NCBI GenBank assembly: GCA_011620705.1
Contig: WOYR01000134.1
Coordinates: forward strand, 1 to 13,366
Source of the DNA: Microbacteriaceae bacterium
Lineage (GTDB): Bacteria > Actinomycetota > Actinomycetes > Actinomycetales > Microbacteriaceae
Reading direction: 5' to 3'
DNA length: 13,366 nt
This document shows positions 7,701 through 13,366 of the stretch, piece by piece. Position 1 is the first letter of the stretch; every line of letters starts with the position of its first letter. The notes beneath the pieces were generated by a model that saw only the letters and a program-made list of their open reading frames with translations, was not told where the DNA came from and made no database searches. Position numbers and translations under genes: made by a program.

Positions 7701-8147
7701 ATGACCGAGTTCCGCATCGGCGAGGCCGCCGCGCTGCTCGGGGTGAGCGACGACACCGTTCGCCGCTGGGGCGAGGCCGGCCGGCTGCGCATCCGCAGAT
7801 CCGACCACGGTCGCCAGGTGGTCGACGGGGTGGAGCTGGTGCCCCTGATGAGGGATGCAGCAGCCGAGTCCCCGATGGCGGCCGCCTTCCCGCTCACCCG
7901 TGCTTCGGCGCGCAACCGCTTCACCGGCGTCGTGACCGCCGTCACCCGGGACACCGTGATGGCGCAGGTCGAGTTGCAGGCTGGCCCCTTCCGCGTCGTC
8001 TCGCTGATGAGCCGCGAAGCCGCGGACGAACTCGGGCTCGCCCCCGGGATGCTCGCCGTCGCGAGCGTCAAGGCCACCGTCGTGGTGATCGAGCTGCCCG
8101 AGCAGCACCTGTCCCCGCCTCCCGCCCCCGCCCAGGAGGACGGATGA
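7701..8147 (+). CDS. HTH-TOBE domain protein, probable molybdate-responsive regulator
   Basis: This 148-residue protein starts with a MerR/BldC-like helix-turn-helix at residues about 4-30 (FRIGEAAALLGVSDDTVRRW). A TOBE domain of molbindin type follows at about 69-133 (SARNRFTGVVTAV, then VSLMSREAADELGL, PGM and ATVVVIEL). The tail is Pro-rich. TOBE domains bind molybdate or tungstate oxyanions, and the HTH suggests DNA binding, so it may sense molybdate and control the mod operon, the divergent moeZ operon, or both. It could instead be mainly a molybdate store. It differs from E. coli ModE, which has a different HTH and two TOBE repeats. The start is supported by GAAGGA four bases upstream. 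The stop overlaps modA (ATGA, 8144-8147), so it is the first gene of the transporter operon. Confidence 0.88.
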   Translation: MTEFRIGEAAALLGVSDDTVRRWGEAGRLRIRRSDHGRQVVDGVELVPLMRDAAAESPMAAAFPLTRASARNRFTGVVTAVTRDTVMAQVELQAGPFRVVSLMSREAADELGLAPGMLAVASVKATVVVIELPEQHLSPPPAPAQEDG

Positions 8148-8932
8148 GGATCCGATCGCTGCCGATCGCCGCAGCGGCCGTCGCCGCGCTCGCCCTGGCC
8201 GGCTGCTCCGGCGCCGGCTCGGGCACCCCGGCCCCGAGCTCCACCCCGGACGGGCTGAAGGGCACGGTGATCGTTCTGGCCGCGGCATCCCTCACGGAGG
8301 TCTACGGCGGGCTGGCCGCGAAGTTCGAGAAGCTGCACCCCGGCGTCAGCATCATCGAGAGCTTCGGCGGCAGCTCCGCGCTCGCCGCCCAGATCGTGCA
8401 GGGGGCCCCCGCCGATCTGCTCGCCACCGCCGACGAAGCCACCATGAAGACCGTCGCCGACGCCGGCCTGGCCGCCCAGACCCCCATCGTCTACGCCACG
8501 AACGTGCTGACGCTGGTCGTGCCGCCGGCGAATCCCGCGAAGGTGACGGAGGTCGCCGAGCTGGCGAACCCCGCCGTGAAGGTCGCGCTCTGCGACACGG
8601 CGGTGCCATGCGGCTCCGCTGCCGTCGCGCTGCTCGCCGCCGAGAAGCTGACCGTGACCCCGGTGACGCTCGAGACGGACGTCAAGGCGGTGCTCACCAA
8701 GGTCGAGGTCGGCGAGGTGGATGCCGGGCTGGTCTACGTCACCGATGCGCACTCCGCAGGCGGCAAGGTGAAGCAGATCGCCATCCCGGATGCGGCCAAC
8801 GTGGTCAACCGCTACCCGATCGCGCTGCTGAGCGGCTCCGCCGACAAGGCCGCCGCGAAAGCCTTCGAGGATTTCATCCTGTCCACAACCGGTCTGGCCG
8901 CCCTGAAGGCGGCCGGCTTCGGCACCCCGTAG
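8144..8932 (+). CDS. modA: Molybdate ABC transporter, substrate-binding lipoprotein
   Basis: This 262-residue protein begins with a lipoprotein signal: basic start, hydrophobic core, and lipobox LAGC with C21 as the lipidated residue. It should be anchored on the outer face of the membrane. The mature part shows the ModA pattern: VIVLAAASLTEVYGGL with S49, SFGGSSALAAQI with S77/S78, GAPADLLATAD, and VGEVDAGLVYVTDA near the end. The Ser residues match those that hydrogen-bond the oxyanion in ModA proteins. It captures molybdate, and possibly tungstate, for ModB. A strong Shine-Dalgarno AGGAGGA (8134-8140) sits just before the ATG, and the start overlaps the regulator's stop. Confidence 0.94.
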   Translation: MRIRSLPIAAAAVAALALAGCSGAGSGTPAPSSTPDGLKGTVIVLAAASLTEVYGGLAAKFEKLHPGVSIIESFGGSSALAAQIVQGAPADLLATADEATMKTVADAGLAAQTPIVYATNVLTLVVPPANPAKVTEVAELANPAVKVALCDTAVPCGSAAVALLAAEKLTVTPVTLETDVKAVLTKVEVGEVDAGLVYVTDAHSAGGKVKQIAIPDAANVVNRYPIALLSGSADKAAAKAFEDFILSTTGLAALKAAGFGTP

Positions 8933-8944
8933 TCCGGCACCCCG

Positions 8945-9778
8945 ATGCGACGCGACGACGGCTCCGACATGCCCAGGAGGATGCGCCTCAGCGGCCCCGC
9001 GGTCATCATCCGGGTGATCGCGGGGCTCGCGCTCGCGCTGCTGGTGCTCCCCCTTCTCGGGATCCTGCTGTCGGCCCCGTGGCCGCGACTGCCCGCACTG
9101 CTCGTGGCGCCCGCGACGCTGCAGGCGCTCGGCCTCTCGCTGCTCACGGCGCTGATCTCGACAGCGCTCTGCCTGCTGCTCGGGACGCCGCTGGCCGTCG
9201 TGCTGGCCCGCTCGGTGTCGTGGCCGGTCGTGCCGCGGCGGCTGCTGCGCGCGGCGGTCACGATCCCGCTCGTGCTCCCGCCGGTGGTCGGCGGGCTGGC
9301 TCTGCTGCTGCTGCTCGGGCGCAACGGGATCCTCGGCAAGTACCTGGCTCCGATCGGCGTGACGATCCCCTTCACCACGGGCGCCGTCGTCATCGCGCAG
9401 ACCTTCGTCGCGATGCCCTTCCTGGTGTTCGCCGTCGAGGGCGCCCTGCGCGGGGCCGACCGCCGGGTCGAGCTCGCGGCAGCCTCGCTGGGAGCCTCGC
9501 CGCTCCGGGTGTTCCGCACCGTCACCGTCCCGCTGGTGGCGCCCGGGATCGCCGCAGGCGCGGTGCTCTGCTTCGCCCGGGCGCTCGGCGAGTTCGGCGC
9601 CACCATCACCTTCGCGGGCAGCTACCCCGGAATCACCCGCACCCTGCCCATCGCGAGCTACCTGGCATCCCAGAGCGATCTGAACCAGTCGATCGCGCTG
9701 GCGCTGGTTCTGCTCGTGGTGTCGGTGGCGGTGCTGCTGGGACTGCGGGACCGGTGGCTGCCGGGGGTGCGCGGATGA
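8945..9778 (+). CDS. modB: Molybdate ABC transporter, permease
   Basis: This 277-residue polytopic membrane protein has about six hydrophobic helices (near 20-43, 61-88, 103-125, 144-168, 198-220 and 247-267). The permease EAA loop that contacts the ATPase is at 177-196 (VELAAASLGASPLRVFRTVT), with ARALGEFGATITFAG following, as in ModB and sulfate permeases. It forms the channel for molybdate delivered by ModA. The start is uncertain: ATGs at 8945, 8969 and 8981 are in frame before the first helix. The best Shine-Dalgarno-like run (AGGAGG, 8975-8980) directly abuts the ATG at 8981, too close to serve it. I keep 8945, twelve bases after modA. The stop overlaps modC (ATGA, 9775-9778). Confidence 0.93.
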   Translation: MRRDDGSDMPRRMRLSGPAVIIRVIAGLALALLVLPLLGILLSAPWPRLPALLVAPATLQALGLSLLTALISTALCLLLGTPLAVVLARSVSWPVVPRRLLRAAVTIPLVLPPVVGGLALLLLLGRNGILGKYLAPIGVTIPFTTGAVVIAQTFVAMPFLVFAVEGALRGADRRVELAAASLGASPLRVFRTVTVPLVAPGIAAGAVLCFARALGEFGATITFAGSYPGITRTLPIASYLASQSDLNQSIALALVLLVVSVAVLLGLRDRWLPGVRG

Positions 9779-10491
9779 CGGCGTCCGTACTCGTGGCCGA
9801 CTTCAGCGCTCGGCAGGGATCGTTCCAGGTCACGGCGGCGTTCGGGGTGGTGGCCGGGCGTCCGCTGGCGCTCGTCGGACCGAACGGCGCGGGCAAGACC
9901 ACGGTGCTGAACGTCCTGGCCGGGCATCTCGCGGTCGGCAGCGGCAGCATCCTGCTCGGCGGTCGCGACATCGTCGACCTGGCGCCCGAGGCACGGCGGG
10001 TGGGCCTGGTGTTCCAGGACTTCCTGCTGTTCCCGCACCTGACCGTGACCGACAACGTGGCCTATGGAATCCGGATGCGCGGCGCGCGCCGCTCGGCGGC
10101 TCGTGCGGCTGCGCTCCCGTGGCTCGAGCGCTTCGAGCTCGGCGCGCTCGCCGGGCGCTACCCGCACGAGCTCAGCGGCGGCCAGGCGCAGCGCGTCGCA
10201 CTCGCCCGCGCGCTCGCGGCGGAGCCGGATGCTCTGCTGCTCGATGAGCCGATGGCGGCGCTCGACGTGGAGATCCGCGACGAGGTGCGCGCAGAGCTCG
10301 CCGCTCACCTGCGCGACTTCGCCGGCCCGACCGTGGTCGTCACCCACAGCGCGGCGGATGTCGCGGCCCTCGCCGCCGACGTCGTGGTGCTCGAGCGGGG
10401 CGCGATCACCCAGCGCGGCAGTTGGGCTCAACTGCGTGCGGCTCCCGCGACCCCATACGTGCGCAGGCTCGTGGAGCGGCGCGAGGAGTAG
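9775..10491 (+). CDS. modC: Molybdate ABC transporter, ATP-binding protein lacking the TOBE domain
   Basis: This 238-residue ABC ATPase has Walker A GPNGAGKT at 35-42, Q-loop Q81 in VFQDFLLFPHLTV, the signature LSGGQAQRVALARA at 133-146, Walker B LLLDEP at 154-159, and the switch histidine H191 in VVTHS. It powers ModB. Typical ModC proteins such as E. coli's are about 350 residues, with a C-terminal TOBE domain that binds molybdate. This one ends right after the nucleotide-binding domain, while a separate TOBE protein is the first gene of the operon. I chose the ATG at 9775 because it overlaps the modB stop; the frame is open upstream only as a shadow of modB and modA. By sequence alone the specificity would be uncertain; the modA-modB context supports molybdate. 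Confidence 0.92.
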   Translation: MTASVLVADFSARQGSFQVTAAFGVVAGRPLALVGPNGAGKTTVLNVLAGHLAVGSGSILLGGRDIVDLAPEARRVGLVFQDFLLFPHLTVTDNVAYGIRMRGARRSAARAAALPWLERFELGALAGRYPHELSGGQAQRVALARALAAEPDALLLDEPMAALDVEIRDEVRAELAAHLRDFAGPTVVVTHSAADVAALAADVVVLERGAITQRGSWAQLRAAPATPYVRRLVERREE

Positions 10492-10529
10492 CGCTCGGGG
10501 CCGCGGGCTCGCGCCCGGTCACCGGTCGG

Positions 10530-11234
10530 TCAGTTCGTCGGGTCCCCCTCGACGGGGTGCGGCCGCCCGAGCGCCCCGAGCACGACGACGACCGCGGTGA
10601 TGAGCGCGGACATCAGCAGCCCGAATCCGATGCCGCCGTGCAGCAGCAGCGCGCCGGTCGCGGCGCCCGCCCCGATCAGCAGGATCGCGCCGGCGCGCCG
10701 GGCCCACGGGTGCTTGTCCATGCCGCCGCCGAAGCGGGAATCGAAGGCGAGTCCCACCAGGGTGGAGGTGACGACGACGGTCGTGACATCCGCGACGCCG
10801 ATGTGGCGAGCCGAGCCGGCCTGCGCGCCCATCGAGAGCCCCATGGCGCCGGTGATCGCCAGGTTGAGCGGCTCGGGCCGCACCGCGACCGCGAAGGCGG
10901 AGCTCGCCGCGACGCCCAGCAGCAGCGCCACGCAGATCAGCAGCACGGTGGTGCGCGGATACCAGCCCGCCTTCAGCCCTTTGAACGTCCGCCCGGCGAT
11001 GGCGGCGCCGATCAGGAAGCAGGCGAGCGCGATGACCGGGCCGAGGATCGGCAGCTTGCTCGAGGGGTCGGCGATGGCCATCGCGAGGATCACCACGTTG
11101 CCGGTCATGTTGCCGGTGAAGACGCGGTCCAGGCCGAGGTAGCCGACGGCATCCACCACCCCTGTCGAGAAGGTGAGGGCGAGCATGAGGCCGAGGTGCA
11201 GCCCCGAGGGGTGGTCGCGCAGGCGGCTGATCAT
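10530..11234 (-). CDS. DUF1275 (YoaK-family) membrane protein
   Basis: This 234-residue protein has about six transmembrane segments and no signal peptidase site. The family hallmark is the first helix and loop, TFSTGVVDAVGYLGLDRVFT followed by GNMTGNVV at residues about 17-44; GLSMGAQAGSARHIGVAD near 130-150 and the following VTSTLVG are also typical. YoaK/DUF1275 proteins are widespread and their substrate is unknown to me, so I assign no function. I chose the ATG at 11234 because GAGAGGA (11245-11239 on the minus strand) lies four bases upstream; longer in-frame extensions run into the divergent acetamidase gene. It is convergent with modC (38-base gap, with a small 5-bp stem at 10504-10517) and divergent from the acetamidase gene, so it looks monocistronic. 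Confidence 0.88.
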   Translation of the reverse strand: MISRLRDHPSGLHLGLMLALTFSTGVVDAVGYLGLDRVFTGNMTGNVVILAMAIADPSSKLPILGPVIALACFLIGAAIAGRTFKGLKAGWYPRTTVLLICVALLLGVAASSAFAVAVRPEPLNLAITGAMGLSMGAQAGSARHIGVADVTTVVVTSTLVGLAFDSRFGGGMDKHPWARRAGAILLIGAGAATGALLLHGGIGFGLLMSALITAVVVVLGALGRPHPVEGDPTN

Positions 11235-11292
11235 CGGATCCTCTCGGTAGTGTTGACGACAATATCCGACCTGCTGGGAGGCCCGTCTTCGC
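11235..11292. promoter_or_regulatory. Compact divergent promoter region (DUF1275 / acetamidase)
   Basis: These 58 bases must hold both promoters. On the minus strand TATTGT (11264-11259) could be the -10 for the DUF1275 gene, giving a leader of about 18 bases that includes GAGAGGA. On the plus strand CAATAT (11260-11265) could be the -10 for the acetamidase gene, with GGGAGG at 11276-11281 eleven bases before the ATG, a rather long spacing. The centre TTGACGACAA (11253-11262) has TTG/CAA arms, a shape seen in GntR-type operators, but it is too short to call. The two -10 candidates overlap, so the promoters would compete. Confidence 0.35.
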
Positions 11293-12366
11293 ATGAGCAC
11301 CGCCGTCGTCCTGCAGCCGGGGGAAGGACCGATCCGCTCCACCAGCTACCTCCCCGCCGATCCTGCGGCGGTGTTCTGGGGGCATCTGCCCTGCGAGGCG
11401 GATGCTGCGGTGCTCGAGGTCGACCCCGGCACCGAGGTGACGATCGACACGATCAGTCACGAGGGCATCCTGGAGGATCAGGGCAGTGATCCGCTCGCCT
11501 TCTTCGCATCGCACGGCGTCGCCCGGGATGCGGTGCTCGGCGACGCGATCGACCTGGCCGCGACCCGGCGCCGCGACCCGGCCACCGACGGGCCGCACGT
11601 CGTGACGGGACCGATCGCGGTCCGCGGCGCTCAGGCAGGCGACCTCCTGGCGATGACCGTGGTCGAGACGCTGCAGCGGGTGCCGTACGGGGTCATCTCG
11701 AATCGGCACGGGCGGGGCGCGCTGCCGGGCGAGTTCCCGCGCGGCGACGCGACCGTGAGCATCTTCTCGCCCGTCGGCGGCTCGGGGTCGACCGCCTCGC
11801 TGCCGCGCGCGGCCGGGGCGGAGCGCGACATCCACTATCCGCTCGCCCCCTTCCTCGGGACCATGGGGGTGGCGGTCGCCGGTTCGGAGCGGCCGCATTC
11901 CGTGCCGCCCGGAGCTTTCGGCGGCAACATCGACATCAAGCTGCTCACCGCCGGGGCGACGCTGTACCTGCCGATCCAGGTGGAGGGCGCGCTCGCCTAC
12001 GTCGGAGATCCGCACTTCGCCCAGGGCGACGGGGAGGTCGCCCTCACCGCGCTCGAGGCCTCGCTGCGCGCGACCGTGCGCTTCGATGTCGTGCCGGCGG
12101 CGGATCCGCTCGCGGAGTTCGCGCGCGAGCACGGGCCGTTCGTCGAGACCGAGGAGTACCTGGTGCCGACCGGGCTCGACCGGGACCTGCGCGATGCGAT
12201 GAAGAAGGCGGTGCGCTCGGCGATCGCGCTGCTGCATGCCCGGTACGGCATGGATCCGGAGCACGCATACGCCTACCTCTCGGCCGCGACCGACTTCGAT
12301 GTGTCGCAGGTGGTCGACCTGGTGTGCGGGGTGCATGCGCGCATCCGGAAGGCGGACTTCGCGTGA
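11293..12366 (+). CDS. Acetamidase/formamidase-family protein
   Basis: This 357-residue protein matches the FmdA/AmdA family in layout. Landmarks are VTGPIAVRGAQAGDLLAM at about 104-121, GGNIDIKLLTAGATLYLP at 210-227, YVGDPHFAQGDGEV at 236-249, and a C-terminal YLSAATDFDVSQVVD stretch. These cytoplasmic enzymes hydrolyse formamide, acetamide or related short amides to ammonia and the acid, and need no signal peptide; none is present here. The exact substrate cannot be read from the sequence, so I give no symbol. It is about 50 residues shorter than some bacterial formamidases, but the core motifs are complete. The stop overlaps the next gene's GTG (12363-12366), coupling it to a second, unrelated amidase, which suggests sequential or alternative amide-nitrogen scavenging. 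Confidence 0.88.
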   Translation: MSTAVVLQPGEGPIRSTSYLPADPAAVFWGHLPCEADAAVLEVDPGTEVTIDTISHEGILEDQGSDPLAFFASHGVARDAVLGDAIDLAATRRRDPATDGPHVVTGPIAVRGAQAGDLLAMTVVETLQRVPYGVISNRHGRGALPGEFPRGDATVSIFSPVGGSGSTASLPRAAGAERDIHYPLAPFLGTMGVAVAGSERPHSVPPGAFGGNIDIKLLTAGATLYLPIQVEGALAYVGDPHFAQGDGEVALTALEASLRATVRFDVVPAADPLAEFAREHGPFVETEEYLVPTGLDRDLRDAMKKAVRSAIALLHARYGMDPEHAYAYLSAATDFDVSQVVDLVCGVHARIRKADFA

Positions 12367-13366
12367 GTGGCGCGCATGTGCGCCCGCCGGTGCACCTGCC
12401 CGACGGAGTCTCCGAACCGGATGGGCTCGTGGATGCGGTGCTCGCCTACGAGGCGGCCCTCATGGCGGACGACGTGGCGGCGCTCGACGGCTTCTTCGCC
12501 GATGGGCCGGACACGCTGCGCGGGGATGCCGCGGGGCTCCTGGTCGGGCACGACGCGATCGCGGCATTCCGGCGGGGTCGGGGCGGGGCCGCGCCGCGGA
12601 CCCTCGTGCGGATCGAACTGCGCCCGGCGGGCGCCGACTCGGCGGTGGCGGTCGTCGAGGTCGCGCCGGCCGGTGGCGGGCGGGGGCTGCTGACGCAGTT
12701 CTGGACGCGTTCGGCGGATCGCTGGGTCATCTCGGTCGCGCAGGTGTCGGCTCCGGCTCCCGCGATCGATGCGCGGGTGTGGCGGGTGGTCGGGTCGCCG
12801 CTGGTGGCGCCGGAAGCGGGTGCAGCCGCATCCGGACCGCTCGCTGGGCAGACCGTCGCCGTCAAGGATCTGTTCGATGTCGAGGGCTTCCGCGTCGGGG
12901 CCGGCAATCCGGCATGGCTCGCCGAGGCCTCGCCGGCGGACGGCACAGCGCCGGCGCTGGCTGCGCTGCTCGCGGCCGGGGCGTCGATCCGAGGGATCGC
13001 GCAGACCGACGAGTTCGCGTACTCGGTCGCCGGCGCGAATGCGCACTACGGGACTCCGCCGAATCCGCTCGTGCCCGGCGCCCTGCCCGGTGGTTCCAGC
13101 AGCGGACCGGCGTCGGCCGTGGCATCCGGTCAGGCGTCGATCGGGCTCGGCACCGACACCGCGGGCTCCATCCGCGTTCCCGCCTCGTACAACGGTCTCT
13201 GGGGGCTGCGCTCGACGCACGAGCTGGTGAGCCGGGAGCGGGTGCTCCCGCTGGCCGAGAGCTTCGACGCCGTCGGCTGGCTGACGCGTTCGGCCGCCGT
13301 GCTGCGGGATGCCGCGACCGCCACGATCGGGACCGGCGCCGGGGCCGGCGCCCCGGTTCCGCTCGC
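12363..13366 (+). CDS. Amidase-signature enzyme with N-terminal AtzH-like (DUF3225) domain, 3' partial
   Basis: The frame is open from GTG at 12363 to the right edge, giving about 334 residues with the C-terminus missing. Residues about 22-130 look like an AtzH/SnoaL-like domain: AYEAALMADDVAALDGFF, then DTLRG, LLVGHDAIAAFRRGR and a final RWVISVAQVS strand. From about 160 the amidase-signature fold begins, with the full catalytic set: K168 in VAVKDLFDV, cis-Ser S245 in GGSSSGPAS, and nucleophile S269 in TDTAGSIRVPASYNG. The 24-residue S-to-S spacing matches other amidase-signature enzymes. These hydrolyse amides; related AtzH and AtzE proteins act in cyanuric acid and biuret-type breakdown, so a carbamoyl-nitrogen substrate is possible but unproven. 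It is coupled to the acetamidase gene by a GTGA overlap. The GTG was chosen for that overlap. Confidence 0.85.
   Translation, partial: MSGAHVRPPVHLPDGVSEPDGLVDAVLAYEAALMADDVAALDGFFADGPDTLRGDAAGLLVGHDAIAAFRRGRGGAAPRTLVRIELRPAGADSAVAVVEVAPAGGGRGLLTQFWTRSADRWVISVAQVSAPAPAIDARVWRVVGSPLVAPEAGAAASGPLAGQTVAVKDLFDVEGFRVGAGNPAWLAEASPADGTAPALAALLAAGASIRGIAQTDEFAYSVAGANAHYGTPPNPLVPGALPGGSSSGPASAVASGQASIGLGTDTAGSIRVPASYNGLWGLRSTHELVSRERVLPLAESFDAVGWLTRSAAVLRDAATATIGTGAGAGAPVPL

Noticed and set aside
8608..10491. A 627-codon open frame on the plus strand suggesting a fusion ahead of ModC
   Set aside because: The first part is an Arg-rich shadow of modA and modB in another frame. Real ModC sequence begins at the ATG at 9775, which overlaps the modB stop.
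10504..10517. Small stem CGGGC-TCGC-GCCCG between modC and the convergent DUF1275 gene, as a terminator
   Set aside because: Only five base pairs and no T-tract; in DNA this GC-rich such stems arise by chance. Mentioned with the DUF1275 gene but not listed as a feature.
10519..12336. A 605-codon open frame opposite the acetamidase and in another frame of the DUF1275 gene
   Set aside because: The composition is typical of an antisense shadow, with no domain visible. Both real genes have clear family motifs, starts and overlaps.
12273..13220. A 315-codon minus-strand frame over the AtzH-amidase
   Set aside because: Arg/Asp/Gly-rich shadow. The plus frame has the full amidase catalytic set.

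Overview
The window is very GC-rich (about 70%), densely packed chromosomal DNA with many overlapping stop/start codons. Protein sequences, codon use and frequent GGATGC/GCATCC hexamers suggest an actinobacterium, most likely of the family Microbacteriaceae (Microbacterium-like). That placement is inferred from style and protein similarity by eye, not from a search. I see no rRNA, tRNA, CRISPR array, insertion sequence, phage gene or integration scar.

Layout. (1) 1-1401: the end of ilvN and all of ilvC, branched-chain amino acid synthesis, closed by a hairpin. (2) 1509-2824: moaA-moaD on the + strand. (3) 2868-3670, minus strand: a two-gene cassette made of a short SHOCT-domain membrane protein and a secreted blue-copper (cupredoxin) protein. 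(4) 3775-7580, minus strand: moeZ-moeA-moaCB-moaE, a tightly overlapping molybdenum cofactor operon that includes a MoaC-MoaB fusion. (5) 7701-10491, + strand and divergent from moeZ: an HTH-TOBE protein followed by modA-modB-modC, a molybdate ABC importer. (6) 10530-11234, minus strand: a DUF1275/YoaK-type membrane protein. (7) 11293-13366, + strand: an acetamidase/formamidase-family protein translationally coupled to an amidase with an AtzH-like N-terminal domain; the amidase runs off the end.

How it works together. Regions 2, 4 and 5 form one molybdenum locus. ModABC brings in molybdate. MoaA and MoaC make cyclic pyranopterin monophosphate from GTP. MoaD, charged with sulfur by MoeZ, and MoaE form molybdopterin synthase. 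The MoaB half of the fusion adenylylates molybdopterin and MoeA inserts molybdate. The HTH-TOBE protein is the likely molybdate-responsive regulator. No mobA and no molybdoenzyme lie in the window, so the consumer enzyme is elsewhere. Region 7 looks like amide or carbamoyl-nitrogen scavenging.

Most of the window is conventional. I do not see a clearly undescribed system. The points most worth a second look are the cupredoxin/SHOCT cassette inside the Moco locus, the AtzH-amidase fusion, the palindrome at the mod promoter, the TOBE-less ModC paired with a separate HTH-TOBE protein, and the leaderless-type promoters.
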